From Mariniflexile litorale (lineage in GTDB: Bacteria; Bacteroidota; Bacteroidia; Flavobacteriales; Flavobacteriaceae): DNA of 64,000 nucleotides. Shown in pieces: positions 8,568 through 14,950 of the stretch. Location of the stretch: positions 3,710,501 through 3,774,500 of the forward strand of contig NZ_CP155618.1 of NCBI RefSeq assembly GCF_031128465.2, read 5' to 3'. The stretch's first letter is position 1, and the number at the start of each line of letters is the position of its first letter. A program made the translations under genes and the position numbers. The notes beneath the pieces were generated by a model that saw only the letters and a program-made list of their open reading frames with translations, was not told the origin of the DNA and ran no database searches.

Positions 8568-9161
8568 ATGCTTACATTCAAACATTACAATATAGCAGAC
8601 TGGTTTTCATTTTATCGCATTTTTGCCGCACCATTTTTAATAATTTTAATTTGGTTAGACTATCGATTAGTTTTCACTTGGCTGCTACTTGTTAGTTATT
8701 GTACAGATGCTATAGACGGGTACTTGGCGCGCAAACTTAAAATAACAAGTCCAAGAGGTTCTCAGTTGGATTCTTTTGGTGATCAAATCACTTTAATAGT
8801 TGGACTCATCGGTTTATTTTATTTTGAAACAGCGTTTATCAAAACTAATCTGATGTTAATCCTTATTACATTTGTGCCTTATATAATTCAAATGTTTATA
8901 GCATATTTTAAATATGGAAAAGCTACGGCATTCCATACATATATGGCTAAACTATCTGCTGTGTTTCAAAGTATATTTATTTTATGGTCGTTATTTTTAT
9001 CACCAGAGTATCGTTTATTTTACATTATGATTGTTGTTGGATTATTGGAAACTTTTGAAGAAATCACCCTTATTTTTATGTATGATAATTGGGCTTCGGA
9101 TGTAAAAGGAATTTATTGGGCTTTTAGAGATAAAAGACGCCATAAAAAGCCTGTAGAATGA
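8568..9161 (+). CDS. CDP-alcohol phosphatidyltransferase family protein
   Basis: 197-residue membrane enzyme that joins a CDP-activated lipid to an alcohol in phospholipid synthesis. The complete catalytic signature D-G-x2-A-R-x8-G-x3-D-x3-D is present as DGYLARKLKITSPRGSQLDS followed by FGD, with about five hydrophobic helices around it. The frame extends to a TTG at 8523, but the ATG at 8568 gives the usual short N-terminus (MLTFKHYNIADWFSFYR). The product (phosphatidylglycerophosphate, phosphatidylserine or other) cannot be read from the motif. Its stop overlaps the start of the metallophosphoesterase gene by 4 nt. Confidence 0.88.
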   Translation: MLTFKHYNIADWFSFYRIFAAPFLIILIWLDYRLVFTWLLLVSYCTDAIDGYLARKLKITSPRGSQLDSFGDQITLIVGLIGLFYFETAFIKTNLMLILITFVPYIIQMFIAYFKYGKATAFHTYMAKLSAVFQSIFILWSLFLSPEYRLFYIMIVVGLLETFEEITLIFMYDNWASDVKGIYWAFRDKRRHKKPVE

Positions 9162-10375
9162 AATCGTTATCTCTTTTTACTATCCTTTTTTTATGTCTAG
9201 CAATTTTGTTGGTTGACATACTAGTATTCTATTGGCTTCAATCAATTATTCAGTTTATTGGTTCATCATTATTGAAAACAATTATTTACGTTTTGTTTTG
9301 GGTATTTACCGTAGGGTTAATAACTTCAATTATTGTGTTAAAAGTTACTTTAGATGATATTAATCCGATTAGAAGATATCTTATAATTTCAAAATTTTAT
9401 GGTTTAGCAATTTCGTCCTTTGTTCCTAAGCTTATTTTTGGCGTAATCTTATCTATTCTTTATATTACCAATTATCTGTTTTCTAAAAATGAGTCACTTA
9501 TTATAGTGCCTCTTATAGGATTATTATCAGGGTTTCTCCCTTTCTTTATTATTCTTTATGGGATTTTTAAAGCTGTTTATAAATTCAAAGTTTATCACCA
9601 TGTTATTTTTTCTAGAATTTTACCAAAATCCTTTAATGGCTTAAAAATTGTCCAGCTATCTGATCTTCATTTAGGGAGCTTTAATTATGGTTATGACAAA
9701 TTAGAACGAGCAATTAAAAAAATTAATCATTTACAACCAGATTATATAATGATTACAGGTGATTTGGTAAATAACTATGCTTGGGAATTACGAGGTTGGA
9801 ATACCGTTTTTAATAAACTTTGCGCCAAAAAAGGAAAATTTGCTATTTTGGGCAATCATGATTATGGTGATTATAGTCAATGGGATTCTCAAGAAGCAAA
9901 GCAAGAAAATTTGGATGCTATAAAGCAGTTTTATGTGGATATAGGTTTTAAAATTTTATTAAATGAATCTCAAATTATTTCAAAAAATAACGAACAAATT
10001 GCTATTATAGGTGTTGAAAATTGGGGAAAACCACCTTTTAAACAATATGGCGATTTACAACAAGCCATTAAAGGTGTAAAATCGATTCCATTTAAAATTT
10101 TATTGTCTCATGACCCTACACATTGGTCTGAGAAAGTTATAGATAAAACAGACATCACCTTAACATTTGCTGGTCATACACATGGTATGCAGGCAGCTTT
10201 CCAATATAAAAACTTACAATGGAGTCCCATAAAATATAAGTTTAAGCATTGGGCAGGTTTATATAAACACAACCAACAATATCTTTATGTCAATAGGGGT
10301 TTGGGTTGGTTAGGATTTCCTGCAAGAATAGGAATGCGACCAGAAATTACATTTTTAGAATTAAGAACAAACTGA
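9158..10375 (+). CDS. Membrane-anchored metallophosphoesterase
   Basis: 405 residues: four hydrophobic helices (about 5-30, 43-67, 83-108, 118-140) then a calcineurin-like dimetal phosphoesterase domain. Metal ligands are in order: Asp169 and His171 (SDLHLGS), Asp202 (GDLVNN), Asn233-His234 (GNHDYGD), the His of LSHDPTHW, and His340-His342 (AGHTHG). The catalytic domain follows helix 4; its side of the membrane is not decided by sequence. The 4-nt overlap with the phosphatidyltransferase gene suggests a linked lipid role such as removing a phosphate or headgroup, as LpxH/YkuE-like enzymes do; this is inference from context. Confidence 0.9.
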   Translation: MKSLSLFTILFLCLAILLVDILVFYWLQSIIQFIGSSLLKTIIYVLFWVFTVGLITSIIVLKVTLDDINPIRRYLIISKFYGLAISSFVPKLIFGVILSILYITNYLFSKNESLIIVPLIGLLSGFLPFFIILYGIFKAVYKFKVYHHVIFSRILPKSFNGLKIVQLSDLHLGSFNYGYDKLERAIKKINHLQPDYIMITGDLVNNYAWELRGWNTVFNKLCAKKGKFAILGNHDYGDYSQWDSQEAKQENLDAIKQFYVDIGFKILLNESQIISKNNEQIAIIGVENWGKPPFKQYGDLQQAIKGVKSIPFKILLSHDPTHWSEKVIDKTDITLTFAGHTHGMQAAFQYKNLQWSPIKYKFKHWAGLYKHNQQYLYVNRGLGWLGFPARIGMRPEITFLELRTN

Positions 10376-10440
10376 TTAATATCATCGTTAATTAAAAATA
10401 ATTAAAATACTTTAGCTTAAATGATCTAATTTTAAATACC

Positions 10441-10896
10441 ATGATCAAAACACTAAATAAGAAAGAAAGTACTAAGATCCTAGTATCAAATTACATTGGA
10501 AATCTATCTTATATTTATAGAGATAGACCTTATATAGTGCCTATAACCTATTTTTATGATAAGAATAATAATGCAATTATTGGTTATTCCGCAGAAGGTC
10601 ATAAAATAAATGCTATGCGTAAAAACTGTAATGTGTCTCTCGGAGTTTCAGAAGTTGATTCTGTGAATTCTTGGGAATCGGTATTGGCTCAAGGCAAGTT
10701 TATAGAATTTTCAGGAAGTGAAGCAAAAGCTAAACTCCACATCTTTTCGTTAGGGGTAAAGAATTTGATTATCAATAGAGAGCATAGAAAACTTGATTTT
10801 ATAAGTGAATTTTCGAGTAAAAGCTATAAAGATGATTTGCCTGTTGTTTTCCAAATTAAAATTGAAGAGATTACAGGGAGAATGAGACGAAATTAA
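10441..10896 (+). CDS. Pyridoxamine 5'-phosphate oxidase-like flavin-binding protein
   Basis: 151-residue split-barrel protein related to the PNPOx-like, FMN-binding group. The N-terminal half shows the characteristic strand series (NYIGNLSYIYRDRPYIVPITYFYDKNNNAIIGYSAEGHKINAMRKNCNVSLGV), in which GYSAEGHKINAMR corresponds to the FMN phosphate loop. The WESVLAQGKFIEF strand follows. Members include nitroreductase-like and FMN- or F420-binding proteins of unknown substrate. It is not the true PdxH, which is at 41975. Single gene, 65 nt after the phosphoesterase, with an AT-rich gap that includes a short palindrome near 10391. Confidence 0.8.
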   Translation: MIKTLNKKESTKILVSNYIGNLSYIYRDRPYIVPITYFYDKNNNAIIGYSAEGHKINAMRKNCNVSLGVSEVDSVNSWESVLAQGKFIEFSGSEAKAKLHIFSLGVKNLIINREHRKLDFISEFSSKSYKDDLPVVFQIKIEEITGRMRRN

Positions 10897-10912
10897 TTTA
10901 AAAATTAAACAA

Positions 10913-11803
10913 ATGAAATATATATACTTATTAGCATTAGTCTTGTTATTATTCAGTAATTGTAAAAATGATACGCGTAATGAAAATATTAATGAAATTG
11001 AAGAAAGCGATGAGTTTAAATCATCCGATCAAGATAAAATTCAGAAAGTCGACAGGGATATCAAGTTATTCGATAAAACTATTTCTATAGAATTAAAACA
11101 AAAAAAACTGATTGATAAAAAGGACGAAAGTGAAGAACTTCAAAAATTGCTTATTGATAAAAAGTATGTTGTAAAAAACAAAAATTATAGTATCAACTTT
11201 AAATATCCATTGCTAAACGAATCATTCAAACCTTCGAATGCTAATTTTAACGACTTCATTAATAACTATTATGTAAATATAACCAAAACTGAATCTGACA
11301 TCATAGAGAGTAAATTACAATGTGATAGTATAGAGTCTAAAACATTTAGAGAAGAACGATTTATAAATTATAAAATTTATAATGTTAATGATCGTCTTGT
11401 AAGTGTGCTTTTTTATAAAGAGAATTTTTATTCTGGAGCTATGCATCCAAGTTATTCTTTTGATTGCTTTAATTTCGATTTAAATAGAGGTGTTTTTATG
11501 ACTTATGAAGATTTCTTTATAAAAGGATCAGAAGATGATCTATTGATTATAATAAATGAAAAAATAAGTAAAAAAATACAAAAAGGAGATTTGTATTATG
11601 AATGTTGGGAACTCTCTTCAACTGATTTTTTTGAGGGTAAAAACAACTTTGTACTTAATGACACCTACTTAGAGTTTTATTTTGATGATTGTGTTATGTG
11701 CCCATCATATACAGGTACATATTCTATTGAACTTCCATTAACCGATTTGTTGCCAGTTTTAAAAAAGTATGATATGAATCCGTTAGGTTTTTTAGTAAAA
11801 TAG
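10913..11803 (+). CDS. RsiV-like lipoprotein with DUF3298-type C-terminus
   Basis: 296-residue lipoprotein: signal peptide with lipobox ending at Cys17 (LFSNC), then a charged linker (about 20-85) and an extracytoplasmic two-part domain. The first part (YSINFKYPLLNES...NDFINNYYV) resembles DUF4163 and the second (VSVLFYKENFYSGAMHPSYSFDCFNFDLNRG) resembles DUF3298, which together form the RsiV/PdaC-like ectodomain. The GAMHP strand is a hallmark of DUF3298. In Gram-positives such domains bind lysozyme or peptidoglycan; here, without a transmembrane anti-sigma part, a cell-wall or inhibitor-binding role is only a guess. Confidence 0.78.
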   Translation: MKYIYLLALVLLLFSNCKNDTRNENINEIEESDEFKSSDQDKIQKVDRDIKLFDKTISIELKQKKLIDKKDESEELQKLLIDKKYVVKNKNYSINFKYPLLNESFKPSNANFNDFINNYYVNITKTESDIIESKLQCDSIESKTFREERFINYKIYNVNDRLVSVLFYKENFYSGAMHPSYSFDCFNFDLNRGVFMTYEDFFIKGSEDDLLIIINEKISKKIQKGDLYYECWELSSTDFFEGKNNFVLNDTYLEFYFDDCVMCPSYTGTYSIELPLTDLLPVLKKYDMNPLGFLVK

Positions 11804-11880
11804 AACAGATTACGACGAGAATAAGAACCTAGAAATAGTAATTATTAATATGTAGGGATTGATTGTATTTTATAATACAG

Positions 11881-12870
11881 TTAATTTTTATTATTAACGT
11901 CTTTTTTTTCTTGTCGCTCTAATTTTCTAAAATAGCCTCTCGTTAAAAAGTTATGTTTTAGAGCTTCCATATTTTGGTTGAATTTATCTGTGCCTTCATT
12001 TATATTTTTTAGAGTAGATTCTAAACTATTCGCTAGTGTAGTGTCTCTTACAAGATAATTATATGTGCCTTTACTAGTATTGAAATCATCAACGACAGTA
12101 TTAATATTTAATAAAATAGTTTCAATTTCTGAGCTAGACGTTTCAAGATGACCAACAATGTTTTTTAGTTTCATACCAGATAGGGTGTCATTTAGTAGCA
12201 TTCCCATAACACTAGTATCGGCTGTCTTTAATGATGTAATGATATGATTTAATTCGCCAATAGAATTGGAAGCGCCCATACTTGCTGTTTTAAGATTAGT
12301 AATTGATTGTTTTAAATCTTTGGACATAATGGTATCGTTAAGTAAAACACCCAAAGTCCCTTTACCTTCAATGATACTATTGGTTATTTTTAATAAATCT
12401 GCCGTTAATATGGCAGCATTTTCGTTAGTAACGCTTAATGTACTTAAAATGTCGTCTGCTCCAATTTTACTATAGGATTTAATAACATCTCCGTTACTAA
12501 TGACTTTTGAAGAACCTTTATTAGGTACAATATTTATTATCATATTTCCAACTAGTCCATCAGATCCAATAGTTGCAATCGCATTCTTTTTGATATGGGA
12601 AATAATTTTTTCTTCGATATTCATATCTACCTTAATAGTAGAATCGTTAATCATTATGATGTCTTTAACCGTTCCAATCTCAATCCCAGAATATCTTACG
12701 TTATTGCCTTTTTGTAAACCATTTACGTTTTGAAAAAAAGCACTTATAGTAAAGGTCTTTTTAAACATATTGCTACGTTGACCAATAAGATAAACTCCCG
12801 CTATAAAAAGAATTGTGCCAATAATAACCAAAGTGCCTAATTGTAGTTTTTGTGAGTTTGAATGTTTCAT
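11881..12870 (-). CDS. mlaD: MlaD/MCE-family lipid-transport substrate-binding protein
   Basis: 329-residue protein with one N-terminal membrane anchor (about 10-30, LGTLVIIGTILFIAGVYLIG) and an MCE domain (about 36-115; FQNVNGLQKGNNVRYSGIEIGTV and GDGLVGNMIINIVP-like segments). The C-terminal half is a long helical region with repeated tether segments (GTLGVLLNDT, SVMGMLLNDT). MCE proteins form hexamers that carry phospholipids between inner and outer membrane. It lies 6 nt after the ABC ATPase and ends the leftward mlaEFD operon. Confidence 0.92.
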   Translation of the reverse strand: MKHSNSQKLQLGTLVIIGTILFIAGVYLIGQRSNMFKKTFTISAFFQNVNGLQKGNNVRYSGIEIGTVKDIIMINDSTIKVDMNIEEKIISHIKKNAIATIGSDGLVGNMIINIVPNKGSSKVISNGDVIKSYSKIGADDILSTLSVTNENAAILTADLLKITNSIIEGKGTLGVLLNDTIMSKDLKQSITNLKTASMGASNSIGELNHIITSLKTADTSVMGMLLNDTLSGMKLKNIVGHLETSSSEIETILLNINTVVDDFNTSKGTYNYLVRDTTLANSLESTLKNINEGTDKFNQNMEALKHNFLTRGYFRKLERQEKKDVNNKN

Positions 12871-12876
12871 AATCGT

Positions 12877-13638
12877 TTAATGTTTAAAGAAGGCTTTTAT
12901 TTTTGGATTTTCATTGTTTGATAATTCTAAATAGGTACCAACGGCATAATCGATGCCATCGATTAGCAATATCATTCGATCTGAAATAACTCTTGCGCAA
13001 TCCACATCATGAGTAATGATAATTGATGAGGTTTTATATTTTTTTTGAATGTCTTGCATTAGAGAAATGATTTCTTTAGCAGTAATTGGATCTAAGCCAC
13101 TTGTTGGTTCATCATATAGAATAATTTTCGGTTTAAGAATTAGAGTTCTTGCTAAGGCTACACGTCTCTTCATTCCTCCAGATAATTCAGAAGGCATTAA
13201 ATCTATCGCATTTGCCAAACCAACATTTTCCAGTGATTCAATAACGAGAGCTTCCGTATTTAGGTGTTTACTAAACTTTGCTTTATGTCGTCGTAAAGGA
13301 AACTCCAGGTTTTCTCTAACGGTCATAGAATCGTATAAGGCACTACCTTGAAATAAAAACCCAATATCTGCTCTAAGCGTATCTAAAGCCTCTTGAGTTA
13401 ATTTAGTAATATCTTTATGCATTAAAGAAATAGAGCCACTATCTGCTTCGATTAGGCCAACCAAACATTTAATCATCACCGATTTCCCTGAACCAGATTT
13501 CCCCATAATTACTAAGTTCTCTCCTTGATGTAATTGCATATTAAATCCTTTCAATACATGGTTATCTCCAAAGCTTTTATGTAGGTTTTTAATTTCTAAA
13601 ACAATCTCTTGATTTGATATGTTATTTGTTTTTATCAT
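12877..13638 (-). CDS. mlaF: Mla-type ABC transporter ATP-binding protein
   Basis: 253-residue cytoplasmic ATPase. Walker A is GKSGSGKS at 46-53, the signature is LSGGMKRRVALA, Walker B plus D-loop is ILYDEPTSGLDP, and the switch His is in IITHD. The subfamily is the Mkl/MlaF type, as seen in the typical MKRRVALART after the signature and by its place between an MlaE-like permease and an MCE protein. It powers lipid movement for outer-membrane asymmetry. Its start overlaps the permease stop by 4 nt. Confidence 0.95.
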   Translation of the reverse strand: MIKTNNISNQEIVLEIKNLHKSFGDNHVLKGFNMQLHQGENLVIMGKSGSGKSVMIKCLVGLIEADSGSISLMHKDITKLTQEALDTLRADIGFLFQGSALYDSMTVRENLEFPLRRHKAKFSKHLNTEALVIESLENVGLANAIDLMPSELSGGMKRRVALARTLILKPKIILYDEPTSGLDPITAKEIISLMQDIQKKYKTSSIIITHDVDCARVISDRMILLIDGIDYAVGTYLELSNNENPKIKAFFKH

Positions 13639-14513
13639 AAATCGTAAAAAATATCTGTTATAAATACAGCGATAAAATCTATAATAAATAGTAAAAGAGA
13701 CGCAAGTACTACTGCGGAATTTGCAGCTTTACCAACACCTTCAGTCCCTTTTTTACAGTAATAGCCTTTATAGCAACCTATAATTCCAATTGCCAAGCCA
13801 AAAAAGAATGATTTTATCGTTGCCGGAATTATATCTCCAAATTCTAATGAATCAAATACTTGATTAAAGAATAAAACGAATGATACATGTCCTTTTATGT
13901 TTTCTACTAAAAAAGAACCAAATAGAGCAATCGCATCTCCAACAATTACTAAAATTGGAAGCATTAGGATTATTGCTATAACACGTGTAACAACTAAATA
14001 TTTAAAAGGATTAGTACCAGAAACTTCCATAGCATCAATTTGCTCAGTGACTCGCATAGAACCAATTTCGGCTCCAATCCCAGAGCCAATTCTTCCTGCG
14101 CAAACTAACGCTGTAAGTATAGGACCTATTTCTCTTACAATTGATATACTCACCATGGAAGGCATCCAAGACACAGCCCCAAACTCCATAAGTGTAGGTC
14201 GTGTTTGTAGAGTTAATACCAACCCAATGATAAACCCGGTAATCCCCACTAGAAGTAAAGATTTGTTTCCCATCTTATAACATTGGTTTAATAATTCTTT
14301 GAATTCAAAAGGGCGTTTAAAAGTTTCTCTAAAAAAGCGACCTGTGAAATAGGACAAACCTCCTATTTCAATTAAAAGAGACTCTAATTGATTCTTTATT
14401 TTATGGGTATTTAGCATACTTGGCAGTAATAGTCTTATCAAAGATATAGGAATGGAGAATTCTATAAAATGATATAAATCATGCCAATAGACTGATACAT
14501 CATTATAATTCAC
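13635..14513 (-). CDS. mlaE: MlaE-family ABC transporter permease
   Basis: Inner-membrane permease of the MlaEFD lipid transporter, with the family core SWMPSMVSISIVREIGPILT...GRIGSGIGAEIGSMRVTEQIDAMEVSG and five to six hydrophobic helices. From the ATG at 14513 it is 292 residues. An internal ATG at 14417 (residue 33, LN-THKIKNQLE) gives about 260 residues, the usual family length, and a -7 promoter element (TATCTTTG) ends 21 nt before it, so 14417 is the more likely start. First gene of the mlaEFD operon. Confidence 0.9.
   Translation of the reverse strand: MNYNDVSVYWHDLYHFIEFSIPISLIRLLLPSMLNTHKIKNQLESLLIEIGGLSYFTGRFFRETFKRPFEFKELLNQCYKMGNKSLLLVGITGFIIGLVLTLQTRPTLMEFGAVSWMPSMVSISIVREIGPILTALVCAGRIGSGIGAEIGSMRVTEQIDAMEVSGTNPFKYLVVTRVIAIILMLPILVIVGDAIALFGSFLVENIKGHVSFVLFFNQVFDSLEFGDIIPATIKSFFFGLAIGIIGCYKGYYCKKGTEGVGKAANSAVVLASLLLFIIDFIAVFITDIFYDL
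14439..14446 (-). promoter_or_regulatory. Bacteroidota -7 element for the mla operon
   Basis: On the minus strand TATCTTTG (14446 to 14439) matches TAnnTTTG exactly and lies 21 nt before the ATG at 14417. A T-rich run sits about 20 nt further upstream in the -33 position. If used, the long form of the permease starting at 14513 could not be made from this transcript. Confidence 0.4.
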
Positions 14514-14570
14514 TAGTAATCAGTCTATTTTGATAGAAACGAATTGTTATAAGGTACTATTTGGAGGAGG

Positions 14571-14699
14571 AGGCTGTATGAAAAGTGTTATTCTGAGTCA
14601 TATTAAGCCTGTCGAAATATTCAAACTTATTGATAATCCATATCAGTTGCGACAAGCTCAACCTAACAAAGTAAATAAAATACACTTTTCAGACAGCCT
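14571..14699 (+). repeat. 129-bp palindromic repeat, copy 1
   Basis: The outer ends are inverted (AGGCTGTATGAAAAGTGT against ACACTTTTCAGACAGCCT) and an inner pair (AGCCTGTCGAAAT against GCGACAAGCTCAACC) lets the whole element fold into a long imperfect hairpin. It matches the copy at 19083-19211 in reverse orientation with about 8 mismatches in 129 positions. It has no coding content. It resembles REP/MITE-like dispersed elements common in Bacteroidota intergenic regions. Confidence 0.85.
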
Positions 14700-14892
14700 T
14701 TTGATTATTATTTAAGTTAAATGCGTACTCCTTTAACTTATTCTTACTAAAACCCAGACGATTGAGGAATTAAGCTATATACTGAAGAAATGTTTCTATA
14801 GGGTTTAAATTTGTTCTGGATTAATTTGTTTACAAACTTATAATAAATCTATCTTAAAGTCTTTTTAACTTCTTTTTAAAAGTAGTATTTTG

Positions 14893-14933
14893 GCATGATT
14901 ATTTATAGAGTATAACACTATAAATAATCATGC
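14893..14933 (+). promoter_or_regulatory. Perfect 16-bp inverted repeat before the GH3 gene
   Basis: GCATGATTATTTATAG (14893-14908) and its exact reverse complement (14918-14933) flank a 9-nt loop, ending 17 nt before the ATG at 14951. A near -7 element (TATTTTG) lies at 14886-14892, so the palindrome would cover the start of transcription and the 5' leader. It could be a repressor operator or an RNA hairpin affecting translation or stability. Confidence 0.7.
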
Positions 14934-14950
14934 TTAATTAATCTTATTAT

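Larger units (their letters stand above)
14514..14950. other. Intergenic region with repeat and palindromes
   Basis: 437 bases between divergent mlaE and the GH3 gene. It holds copy 1 of the 129-bp palindromic repeat (14571-14699), a small hairpin AAGTTAAA/TTTAACTT (14714-14739) and a perfect 16-bp inverted repeat just before the next gene (14893-14933). A 61-codon frame at 14530-14715 lies across the repeat and is not considered a gene. Confidence 0.7.

Noticed and set aside
10391-10408. Short AT palindrome TTAATTA/TAATTAA before the PNPOx-like gene
   Set aside because: Seven-base arms of A and T only are expected often in DNA of this composition.
14530-14715. 61-codon frame on the plus strand
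   Set aside because: Most of it lies in the 129-bp palindromic repeat, whose inverted copy at 19083 does not preserve the frame; it has no protein-like signal.
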